NCBI GenBank assembly: GCA_031308135.1
Contig: JAHLJT010000631.1
Span: 33,899,522-33,963,521 of the forward strand
Source: Acheta domesticus
Taxonomy: Eukaryota; Arthropoda; Insecta; Orthoptera; Gryllidae
DNA length: 64,000 bases
Direction: 5' to 3'
Position 1 is the first letter of the stretch. Each line of letters opens with the position of its first letter. The position numbers and the translations under genes are program-made. Shown here in pieces: positions 1 through 9,539 of the stretch. The notes beneath the pieces are model-generated. The model ran no database searches. It worked only from the letters and a program-made list of their open reading frames with translations, and was not told the DNA's origin.

Positions 1-901
1 GTGCGTGGGTTTAGATTCCACGGTAATTCCCATAGCAGATACAGGACAAGATTCGTTCACATATACAATATTAGGTCCTGGAATTCTTATGACACTCTGC
101 AAATTAGGACACATTTGCATTATTATTTCTGTTGTTTCACTGAAAAATAGAACATGCGCATCATTCAATGGTTGAAACAGTTGTACATTATTCTTTACAT
201 GAGCAAAATTGCATCCAATGGTATTGGTTAAGTTTTCGTAAATTTAAGATTTTCATAGAGGTGATAAAGGTCTGAATGAATTACAAATTTCTTTTGATAC
301 ACTGAATATAAATGTTCTACAATTGTGTTCAAATCTTCTTTAGAAAACAGTTCTACGCTTGTTATATCATTAAATGACAAGCTAATGGTAGCTTGTAGAA
401 TATTAATAATTTTGTTTAGCCGGTGCAGGCTCATCACGATGCACTGAAAATGTTCCAATGTTTGTAATCGAAAGTCTGCCTTTTGTAACATACTCTGGAT
501 TATACCCAAATTCACATTCATATGGTTCATTTCAGTAGCGATTTTTTTTGTAATAGAATTGCTAAATGATATAAATTTATTAATGTTATATTTCTTGAAC
601 ATGGCTTTTTCGTAAAAGATCGATTTGATTTTGAGTATTGTCTAGATTGCGATGGCAATAATTTATTTAAATTGTTTTTGGTTTCTTTCAGTTCCCTATT
701 TAATTCATAAAATAGAAATGGTATAGTTCTGTTGGATTTTAAAAGAAGTGACGTGGAGGCATTTTGAATGCTGTCATATGAAGTAACTAACTGAGTAAAA
801 TTAAAATGTAACGTACACTTATGATAATTATTTATTATAACAGCTGGTCCAAGTGGATCGGCGTAGAAACCAGGTGTTTCTATCTGCTGGTGATTAATCA
901 A
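1..901 (-). pseudogene. Envelope-like (baculovirus F-type) ORF remnant, frame broken, incomplete
   Basis: The third ORF of the element starts at 901, overlapping the end of pol as errantivirus env does. Pieces at 901-527, 602-228 and 227-1 lie in different frames, so there are at least two frameshifts. The middle piece resembles the conserved helical part of insect errantivirus and baculovirus F-like envelope proteins. The C-terminal membrane anchor would lie beyond the window. This is a decayed insect retroelement gene; I describe it only by position. Confidence 0.6.
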
Positions 902-2288
902 GTCATGTCCAGAGACGAATCAGCAAGAGAAGAAGTTTTTCTCTTTGGCTTGACATCACGGAAGTTTCTGGCTTGTATTTTCCCGTTTTTCATTTTACTG
1001 AAAATTTTGTTTCCCTCAATTTTGATGATGGTTCCCTCATTGTATAAGTTTTTAGATTTTTTGTTTCGAGTCAAAGGGTTTAGCAAATATACTCTTTCTC
1101 CGATTTTATAGGAGTGTTTAAAGGTTGAGGTGTTGGGTTCGGGGCAGTTTCCGCGTAGGATTTGAATTTGGTCATTTTGTCTCTGTATGTATTCGTCAAT
1201 TTGTGGAGATGGGGAAAATATATGGTCTAGCGTGTCATCGTATGGTCCTTGATTTTCTACATTATTTGGGCGTCTTTCATGCTTGTTCCTTTGACAAAGG
1301 TTGCATTGATTAATTAAAGTTCTCACTTGTTCCCTTAGATGGGGCCAATAGTATTTGGTTTGCAGATGCTCAATAGTTTCAGTAATACCATTATGATTAT
1401 TGGCATGATATTGCAGAATCAAATGTTTTTGTTTTTCAGGGTCCGAGACATCTTCTAAAAATTCCTGGGTTCTAATTATTATTAATTCAATGTATTGAAT
1501 TGACAACATCTTATGAATGGGATCTCGATGTCGGGGTCAACAAAGTGCACTGCATACTTATTTGAAGGCTCAATTAATTTTAGAAGGAGGTCTGATAGAT
1601 CTTTATGTAAGTTTTCCTTGGTAACTACCATCGTGTGTCGGGTCACCTTTTTGAATAATTTCTGTTCTATAATCTTTGACGAGGCGCCAGATTTAGCAAT
1701 AATTTGATTCCGATTTTGATTTAAATTTCTTTCAGACATTTTTAGGGTAAAAATGGGGTCTTCCTGGTTGGAGTGTACAGTTTGGTCATCAAGTTCCTTT
1801 TGATATTCGTCATTATCTACAACAGCTAAATTAGAATCAGTTTCATCATTAATATTTAATTCTATTGTTTCTATGGTCACATTTGCAATAGGTTCAACTA
1901 ATTGTGGCTCATTAAATTTTAATTCTAACGGTGTTTCTAAGGGGTAGGGCACTTCAGAATTTTGTGCGCACAAGATTGCGTCAGAAAAATAATAACCTTC
2001 ATTTTCGAAGTGACGGACATTAACGTCGCCTTCCTCGATGTTTACTGTGATTGATAGAAAATTTTGAGTTGGAGAAGTTTGAAAACTATCTTGATTGTAA
2101 GGTGAATGAAAATACAGCGGTATATTTCTGTTAGCTAATGTGATTACCTTTTTATTGTAATCAATTTTGGCTCCTAGTTTTATGAAATCAGCAGTGCCAA
2201 TCAAGGCATCGAAGTATTCGTGCCATTGCATTACAGGGAAATTTACTGGTAAATTGATATCATATTCAGAAAATATAGGAAATTGCAC
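898..2288 (-). pseudogene. pol remnant: protease end, post-RNase H linker, integrase HHCC and C-terminus; RT/RNase H/IN core deleted
   Basis: At 2288 to about 2110 the frame matches the C-terminal half of a gypsy-type aspartic protease. It then runs on, without a reverse transcriptase or RNase H, into the acidic stretch that follows RNase H in errantiviruses. After a frame change near 1482-1509, the second segment (1509-898) holds the integrase zinc-binding domain (H-x3-H, then C-x2-C) and passes directly into the basic integrase C-terminus. The DDE catalytic core is missing. Two separate internal deletions are the simplest reading. Typical pol is about 1000 residues or more; fewer than 500 remain. 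Confidence 0.75.
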
Positions 2289-2735
2289 ATGATCATTACC
2301 GATAGTCTGGGCGTGGACAGATTGAATACAGAAAGGTTCTTTGAATTAATATTCACGAAATTGTGAGTAAGCCACGGCAGGATTCATGATCGAATTGCTA
2401 GCGCCATGTCGATAAGAATTTTCAACCCGAATAAAGTGATAAATGGTAGCCGGGGAGAATTACTGATATTATTTGTCTTCCATTTTGATGACAGAGCCTT
2501 GTGAAAATCCTGATTAGTTTCATCAGTTTCAACATGGGACGGTTCATTGTAAGAAAAGGTGGTTCAAAATATGGAGTTTCTGTTTCAGAAAATTCTTTTG
2601 ACTGCTCTTCGATTAGATAATTCTTCTCGTATTCGTAAGAAGGTTCATAATGAGAGTTGAAATTACCTCTAATAGTCGAGACACCGGACATTGGTTTCGG
2701 AAAATTTGTAGAATTTTGAGGAAAGAAACGTCTTG

Positions 2736-3594
2736 CTACATTATGTGGCGAAGGATAAGGGCGCTGTGGCGTGGTGTTCGGTCTTGGGAGTGGTCTATTC
2801 TGTTGAAATGATTGATTCTGTCTTGGTAGGTCATTAAATGTAATGGTTGGACGAGTCTGAGCGTTCGGTGGAGCAGTTTTATAAAAAGGAGGCTGACGAG
2901 GAACGTCGAATTGAGCGGGAATTTTGAAATCATTTGACGGTGGTTGAAATTATTCATCGGAGGGTGAGGCTGTTTCTGCGTTCCCCTCAATTGATCCATA
3001 TACTTTTCATATGATCTATCATTACCATATGACCGGCAGGTTCTAAGTGCGTGACTAAGATCAGTTAATTGGGCGTAACGTAGGTATACGCGGTATGTTT
3101 CTAAAATACCAGCTTTAAAAGAATTCAGACTCAATTCGTCAATTTCCTGTAATTTTAAAGTTAATATCTCGTTTTTGTAGTTTAATTTGCACAAACTCTT
3201 GTATCTAAGTACCAGAGAGCACACACGATCGTGATATTCTGTACAAGTTTTATTATATTTCTGAAAGCAGTTAGAAATCTGTTAGTAAGATCCTTTCATT
3301 TTTAACGTCTCCGTATTTTCTAACTAATTTCTCTTTAAATTTCTCATAACTAGTATTCGCTTCAACATCTAGTATACATTTGGCTTCTCCTTTCAGTTTC
3401 GATTTCACTACATTAAATAAAAATTCATTAATAAGGGACGCATGCGGAACAGAAGATGATTTTCCTATGTTAGTTAAGAAAGAATCGCATCGCGCTATAA
3501 AATAATCTAAACTGCAGGACGGAGTGCCATCAAATTCGGGCAACAACTGAATTTGGGCGTACTCAAATTTTGATAGTATGTCGCTTTCAGCCAT
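2736..3594 (-). pseudogene. gag-like ORF of the LTR element, frame broken
   Basis: An ATG at 3594 opens a 107-residue segment that resembles the N-terminal part of gypsy/errantivirus Gag. A second open segment at 3224-2736 continues the Gag-like helical region and then becomes rich in Gln, Asn and Pro, as at Gag C-termini. The break between 3271 and 3224 is a frameshift or small deletion. No CCHC knuckle is visible, which is usual for errantivirus Gag. No function is expected from this copy. Confidence 0.65.
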
Positions 3595-3840
3595 TTTATA
3601 TTAATATATAATTAAATATGAAAACAAACTAAATGAACCAGATAATCTGAATATGAGTTCACAATAATTTTGAAATAAAATTTAAGGCAGAAGATCTTGT
3701 TTAAGACTACACCTTGATTTTATATAATTTCCGAAAGTCCGTAACGCGCTTCTGTGGAGAATTTTCACTTACAGACTGGAAAGGATGAACATCAGCATCT
3801 TACTGGACTGCGGTGAGTACTTCGTCGTCTTCAAATACGG

Positions 3841-4020
3841 CAGCACTAAGTGGCAGCGAGCAGCACGGGATGGCAGCAGGCAGCACGGGATGGCAGCAAG
3901 CAGCACGGGATGGCAGCAAGCAGCACGGAATGGCAGCAAGCAGCACGGGATGGCAGCAAGCAGCACGGGATGGCAGCAGGCGGCACGAAGTGGCAGCAGG
4001 CGGCCAGCAGTGGCAGAAGT
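3841..4020. repeat. 20-bp minisatellite, nine units, in the LTR-element leader
   Basis: Nine consecutive 20-bp units start at 3841 and every 20 bp after that. The consensus is CAGCACGGGATGGCAGCAAG, with a few substitutions, more of them in the first and last units. Because 20 is not a multiple of three and the unit lacks stops in several frames, it creates long spurious ORFs on both strands. It lies between the primer binding site and gag. Confidence 0.95.
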
Positions 4021-4211
4021 CTTCTTAATGTTTGAAGAAGTTACAGCTCTGCTCCGACGACTTGGAGTTACTCCGTAGATACAGCACAGCAACAAGGTGG
4101 ACAGCAGCGGGCCGATCAGCAACTGTGCAGAAGGCCTCTTAATTTTTGAAGAGGTTGCAGCGTAGTTCTGATGACTTGTAGTCTCTTTGGCGAGAAGAGA
4201 CGCTTGCCGTA

Positions 4212-4226
4212 CCGGACGAGCCCCCA
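4212..4226 (-). other. Primer binding site complementary to tRNA-Pro
   Basis: The minus strand reads TGGGGGCTCGTCCGG immediately after the LTR end. This is the complement of the 3' end of eukaryotic tRNA-Pro including CCA, the same primer class used by murine leukaemia-type retroviruses. It fixes the LTR boundary and the direction of the element. Confidence 0.7.
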
Positions 4227-4667
4227 GTTAAAGAAGTCGAAAGTCAGTTGCTTTCTTCCGACTCAGGTTCAAATTGCATTTGCTTTAGTGCTGTAGAAAT
4301 GAAGATAGGAAGTTCTTTTCCAACAGAAGTTTATTAAAGACGAAATGTGCAGACAGGTCTGGCTCTTGCTACATGCTACATGTGAACTGGCGCATAGGCT
4401 GCTGCAGCCAGTATTTATGAGCTTACACAAAAGTGATTGTCACTCTGAGGCACTTTCACATACATCCACATTTACATTTCAGAGGTCGGAAGTGGGATGG
4501 GGTGTTTACCAATTGCTGCCGTCGCACTGGAAGTTTTCCGGGTGACGGCATACTTTGCTCAAGTTATTTTTGGATGGAAAACTTTCGAGTAAAAGGAAAG
4601 CTTCCCGGCGCCAAGCTGGCGGCGATACATTTAATTTTACACATCCTGGAATTTGAATGATTTCACT
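4227..4667 (-). repeat. Candidate 5' LTR of the errantivirus-like element
   Basis: The segment lies directly upstream, in element sense, of a primer binding site. Read on the minus strand it would begin AGTGAAATC and end CTTTAAC(T), the AGT...ACT type of LTR ends common in errantiviruses. A minus-strand AATAAA at 4330-4335 sits about 100 nt before the LTR end, as expected for a polyadenylation signal near R/U5. The outer boundary is inferred from the terminal motif, because the partner LTR is off the window. Confidence 0.55.
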
Positions 4668-4889
4668 ACAGGAGATGGATATTCTTTTATATTATTCTCA
4701 ATTGATTCTGGAGTTGTCAGTACACATGACTAGTGCACTCGGTGCGGTGGCGACGTGTCGGCAAACGCAGAAATGCCGCATTGAATAGTAGAAGACGCCG
4801 AGGATTGCCGCGAATTTCAAAATCATCCTATGTGTATTGGATGATTTTGAATTTGCTAAAAAAATTCTTAAATCTAATCTTAGTCTATT
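4668..4889. other. Flank of the LTR element, no gene seen
   Basis: I see no supported coding feature here. A 13-bp perfect inverted repeat with a 10-nt loop lies at 4816-4828 / 4839-4851, just before the first family A repeat copy. Confidence 0.5.
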
Positions 4890-5560
4890 TTTACTTCCTT
4901 GCTATCGCTTACGCAATAGAGAGAAAGTCATGTGATTCTGCGCAAAAAACGGCAAATTTTCGGCAGAAAAATCTTATTACAGTGCCCTGGTAACGAAAAT
5001 ACGGATAAATAGTGTTGCTAAATTTAGAAAAAAGTTCTCTAATATCTAGTGTAGCTGGAATCCAAGTTTTGTGTGTCCTTGACATCGAAAAAATAGAATG
5101 AAAGCAAAACGTCTGTCCGTCCGTCTGTGAAGAACTCTAAACCATTCAGCTGATTTTCTCCAAAACATATTCCCCAATAGATCTGACTGATGTTCCGGCC
5201 CCTTGAATTTAAAATCGATACGTAATTTTGGGGGGTGAACATGAAGCCCTTGGGACATTTTCGAAATTTTAAAAAATGGCTCCATCGTTTTTGATTAAAT
5301 TTTGTTGATGGATATTGTGAAGAACATTTGAGAGAATGGTGTAGGTCTCATGTTCTTTAAAAATTCTGATTTTTCGAAAATTGCAAAAGTTCAATTTTTT
5401 TTTCGATTCTTCCTACAACTACAATTATGAAAATAAGAGATGTTTTCCCATAGTGAAATCTGTTCCTTAATGGTAGATTTTGAAATAAAGTCTTGTTCAA
5501 TTTTTCAAAAATTCAAGAACTTTTCGCGTAATTTTGCGCGAAAGTAAGTGCGAGAATGTA
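4890..5560 (+). repeat. Dispersed repeat family A, copy 1 (partial, forward)
   Basis: This segment shares an ordered set of landmarks with other places in the window: the 'GAAAGT...AATGCTGCGCG'-like start, the 'CGGCAGAAAAAT' block, the 'GGTAACGAAAATACGGATAAA' type block (degenerate between copies), the 'GTGTAGC(C/T)(A/G)GAAT' block, a 'CGTCTGTCCGTC' block, and T-rich text with 'TTTTCGAAAATTGCAAAA'. No conserved ORF is shared between copies. Other copies are near 12.1, 20.0, 20.7, 29.3, 42.5, 45.5, 57.1 and 60.0 kb. Confidence 0.8.
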
Positions 5561-7356
5561 CGTGCTGTGTAGCACAACTAGTTACATTTAGGTGTTGACC
5601 CCCCACATGGCGCTTGCGAGAGACGCACAATGGGTTCGCCCGCCATGGATGCGAGGGACTTCCACATTTGACGAATGACCTTTCGCGGGCCATAATAAAT
5701 GGCGTCAGTTGGACAACCCAGTTCTACACCAATCATGCTTATATTTCTCAAATTCACTTATCACACCAGGATGAATTGTCAAAAATGTGAGAAGAAATTG
5801 TCAGTTTTTAAGTAGAATGACTAGTGAGAGTCTCAGTCTATTGTACATCATTCTGTGCATTTAGAATTTATACTTATATACCGTTTATTGCTTAGTATTA
5901 GCTTCATTTGCCTCACAAAATGTGGTTGGATTGTAGGAACCACTTATTATTGTCTGTTTGGAAGGCTTACAAAATTTGCATGACACTTTCCCTTCTGCAC
6001 TCTTCAGTAAATATGATATTGTTTGTTTCATCCAGAATGGAATATGTTTCATCCAGAATATATTTTGATGGTTTATCAATTTCCACACTTACTATATCGT
6101 AAGATTGGCTGTTTAAACGGCGCAAGCACAAGCTTTTTACCAGTGCGCTCAATTTCCTTCCAGACAGTGATGCATACTGTAATGCGTTATATAATGCAAC
6201 GTCTGTTCCGTACACCACACTAAGCCCTCGGAGGCGTCTCTTTTCCTCGTCAGACACCCGCCGCGCGGAGCCGGCGCGCCCACGGCCGCCGGCCTCCCCC
6301 TTCCCCGGCGGCCACCCACAGGTCACCGAAGGGCCTACTACCCCCTCCAGAAGGCCCTTCCCCCCGTGTCTGCCAAATAGCCTCAAACGGGACATTCCCC
6401 GCGAGACGGGACTTGTCGACACTCCGCCAGCCGGGAACGACGGTAGTGTGCGCTCTCAGCGCGTGATCGAGCCAGTGCGCTTCGCGCGTCGCACTAAGCT
6501 GCCCTCGGCAGTTGTGAACCATCAGGTTCCGAAGTGGTTATTGCGCTTCGCGCAACGCGCAAAGCTGCCCTCGGCAGTTGTGAACCATCAGGTTCCGAAT
6601 TAGTTATTGCGCTTCGCGCAACGCGCAAAGCTGCCCTCGGCAGTTCGGCACTAGTCACATTTGTCGGTGCGGCTGCCATTTCGCGTCGGCGTGAGCTTCG
6701 CCAAACGGTGCCTCTCACACCTGAGGGTGCCTTGACCGCCCACACCTGAGGGTGGCGCATGACCGTGTGGGACTCCATGGTCTCACCCACCGCAGTTGGG
6801 CCGCGTGCGCCGCAGGGAGGCTGCTTCCGAGCCCGATAAGTGGGACACTGTGCGGGACCTGCGTTCCTGCAGCATCCCGGAGTGGCAACGCAGATCACGC
6901 CAGCCAGGAGAAGTACCTCACACCACTGTAATTGAGTTCAAATAAACATGTGCAATGTCAATTTCCTTATTGCTTCCCCAGTCAACTCAGATTCCATCCA
7001 TTCTACCAGCGCAATCCCTCTCTCCCCGTCCCGGGCAGCACGGTCCGGCGCGGCGTGATTTACTTTGGATAGAGAAGGTCCTCCGCATCACCACCCCCAC
7101 TTCGCTATCCTCCCCCTTCTCTACCCAACGTCCATGTGGTGCTCTCCAAAATTCGTTTACCAATGTCACCAGAAAGACATTTTCTTCAGCTTACTTGCTT
7201 CTAAATTTAAAGACTTCGTGTTATCGACTTTTGTGTTATCCAGATTTTGTTGACATTGTGCATTCTTTTGTTTATTTAATAACTTGTTCATTGACTTTCT
7301 TTATGTAATCTCTTTGACTTTTGACGTATAGAACGTTATTAGAAATATTCGAGTGT
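5561..7356. other. Non-genic region with a GC-rich block
   Basis: I recognise no gene. 5700-6230 is AT-rich. 6230-6900 is GC-rich with overlapping ORFs on both strands that look like compositional by-products. A plus-strand AATAAA lies at about 6941, downstream of the GC-rich block. The block could be part of an unrecognised retroelement, but no domain is visible. Confidence 0.4.
6479..6645. repeat. 66-bp tandem repeat, about 2.5 units
   Basis: Units start at 6479, 6545 and 6611 with GCTTCGCGC and share 'AGCTGCCCTCGGCAGTT' followed by 'GTGAACCATCAGGTTCCGAA'. The first unit differs slightly and the third is cut short at the shared CTGCCCTCGGCAGTT block. It lies in the GC-rich block. Confidence 0.9.
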
Positions 7357-7590
7357 GTCACCAACACTGATCTGTATATAACACTGGATGGGGGGTAGTA
7401 TCCGAAGCGTGACGCACTAAGAATGGCGCCATGACACCGAAACTGACCACCGCTGGCAACAAATATGGCGAACTAGTGTCCATGTGTTTCTAGTTTGTTT
7501 TTTTTTGTTTATTGTTATCGAAAACGTTGTTATTTATGTTTATTGTTATCGAAAACGTTGTTATTTAATGTCGTATTAAAAACGGGTGTC

Positions 7591-7850
7591 ACTTGTGTGT
7601 ATTGTGGAACAAAAATTGACGAGAATATTAATTGCACACTCCACAAGTAAGTGAATTATATTCATTTTATTACTCGTTCTTACATCAAGAAAAAATGTGA
7701 ATGTTTAATAATAAATGGAAAAATTGTTTGACTAGATTTCCACAGGACGAAGATTTATTGCGACAATGGAATCAAAATATGGGACTGCCGAACATTGTTC
7801 TAAATAAAAAGAGTAGGTTATGCTCACTGCATTTTCAAGAACATTGTTTG
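7591..7850 (+). pseudogene. THAP zinc-finger exon pair of a P-like transposase (remnant)
   Basis: The first piece carries CVYC (codons from 7594) and ends CAC AA at 7646 before GTAAGT. A TAG acceptor precedes 7736, and the join gives a phase-correct HKFPQDEDLLRQW followed by a CSLH-F motif. That completes the THAP C2CH signature (C-x2-C ... C-x2-H, with the conserved Pro and Trp). No in-frame ATG precedes CVYC and no RNase H-like catalytic domain follows. The open frame continuing to 8087 has no recognisable homology. The intron of 7647-7735 is my prediction. Confidence 0.7.
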
Positions 7851-8019
7851 AAAAAAATAAACATTTTAACAAGTTACTTCCAAACAGTGTGCCAACAATT
7901 TTTGCTTCTTATACGAACCTGTGTGTATTGTGTAAAGAAGAAAATAAGGAAGAGGATATTTTATTTCACATGTATTAATTTATTTTTTAGTATTCTGTCC
8001 TATTTGTCTGTGCATAAAT

Positions 8020-8168
8020 TTAATCAACATTCAAGCTTCAGTATTTTTAAAGACATCTATATGTATTATAACACAACTCGCTTATAAGTCTGTACTACAC
8101 TGTTGTAAAGACTTAGTGTTATAATAAATATAGTTGTCTTTAGAAATATTGAAGCCTGAATGTTGATT
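8020..8168. repeat. Nested short inverted-repeat element inside the P-like transposon
   Basis: About 55-bp imperfect inverted arms (8020-8076 and 8111-8168) share 'TTTAATCAACATTCA(A/G)GCTTCA' and 'AAAGAC' blocks around a short spacer. It is placed just after the THAP remnant and probably represents a MITE-like insertion. Confidence 0.7.
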
Positions 8169-9007
8169 AAAGATATTAATTTTTTTACAGGAACATTTAT
8201 GAAGAATTCTGATCAGAAGTGAGGATGGAGAAATAATAGAATATTATTACCATTGAAATTTTTGTTTTTCACAGGAAGCTATAATGGTTACTTTCGATTA
8301 ATTGTAATTATATACAGCACTGAATTGTAAATTTCATTAATCTTAACTATCAATTTAAATGCAATGTAGATTTAATTAATTTTAAAGTTATTACAATTAT
8401 ACAACCACTTAATAATTACTATTGCTTTTAGTAAACTGGATGTAAATAATTCTACGTACATCTGTGAATTGTATATTGTATTAATTGGAAATAACAACTT
8501 AAGTGAAATGTAGATTTAGTTAATTCAATACATTCTGAATTGTACATTTCATTAATTTTAATATCAATTGAATAAAACTCATTTCATGAATTTTACATTC
8601 ACGGCGATTGTAATGTCACTTAATTATAATTGTTAATTTCAATGGGGTTTATATTTTACATATCAGTGATTGTATGTTTTATTAATTTTAATTATCAATT
8701 TTCATTATATATTTATATAAATTCTAAATTTATTTCAGTCGCAATATGACCAGATTATAATTGTTCATTTCAGTGAACTGTTTATCACATTAATTGCAAT
8801 TGTTTTATTTTCATTTACATTTTTCAGTTCATATTTCTGTTCCAGCTTAGTGTTAATTAACTTTTAATTAATATAAGTTTCAGGAAAATAAATATAGTAT
8901 TAATTTACATTCCACAATTTAGAAAATCTTTCTTTAATATTCTCTTGAAATGATTCAGAATAAATTTTATAAGTATTATTTTTCACGTAATCATAATAAT
9001 GGTAAAA

Positions 9008-9092
9008 CCACAGTTTAATATAATATAATATAATATAATATAATATAATATAATATAATATAATATAATTTAATATTTATATTAAACTGTGG
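9008..9092. repeat. (TAATA)n array bounded by 15-bp inverted repeats
   Basis: A pentanucleotide array of about eleven units lies between perfect inverted arms, CCACAGTTTAATATA at 9008-9022 and its complement at 9078-9092. It is located near the right end of the P-like element. Confidence 0.85.
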
Positions 9093-9539
9093 TAAAACTG
9101 CGTATATACGTTTGAATTTCGCGCTAAAATCTTGCCAGCGGTGGGCAGTTTAGGTGTCATGGCGCGATTCTATGTGCGTCACCCCCCACTCCTGGTATTT
9201 TAGTTCTATGCCCTATCCAGTTTTATATACAGATCAGTGGTCACCAAGCATTACTGTAGAACTGTGATAGTGTTGGATGTTTCAGAAGAATGTTGTATTC
9301 AAAGATTATATTTGTGTAGATAATAAAATTATTCAAAGATTTGACTGTATATTGAAATTCAAATGTTCAGCGGCAGATCAATAAAAAGGATTTTTGGATT
9401 TTGAAAATGCAAAATACTATCAGAAAGTATTTTCGATACAAATATAAATACATAATTAAATATGTATTTTCGATAGAAAATACAAATTACAAAAGTATCG
9501 AAAATACGTATTTTAAATATATGTGTTTTCGATACTGCC

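Larger units (their letters stand above)
1..4667 (-). mobile_element. Defective errantivirus-like (gypsy/Metaviridae) LTR element, 3' end outside the window
   Basis: The order read on the minus strand is LTR (about 4227-4667), primer binding site, leader with a 20-bp minisatellite, gag, protease region, the region that normally follows RNase H, the integrase zinc-binding domain, the integrase C-terminus and envelope. That order, with a third env-like ORF, is the errantivirus layout. Reverse transcriptase, RNase H and the integrase catalytic core are absent, and several frames are broken, so this copy cannot be autonomous. The 3' LTR would lie left of position 1. The family assignment rests on motif recognition only. 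Confidence 0.8.
7365..9239 (+). mobile_element. P-superfamily-like DNA transposon, non-autonomous, with 8-bp target duplication
   Basis: The element begins CACTGATCTGTATATAA and ends TTATATACAGATCAGTG. The terminal inverted repeats extend imperfectly for about 90 bp (shared block TGACGCAC...GCGCCATGACACC...CACCGCTGGCAA). It is flanked by the direct repeat GTCACCAA at 7357-7364 and 9240-9247. An 8-bp duplication fits P or hAT; the THAP remnant inside favours P. The interior is otherwise AT-rich noncoding DNA with two nested inverted repeats, and the catalytic region of a transposase is absent. An imperfect tandem duplication (about 31 bp) lies at about 7506-7567. Confidence 0.85.

Noticed and set aside
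3785..4122. Long overlapping ORFs on both strands with repeated Ala/Gly/Trp/Gln peptides
   Set aside because: They are the 20-bp minisatellite read in frames without stops; no start context or family resemblance supports a protein.
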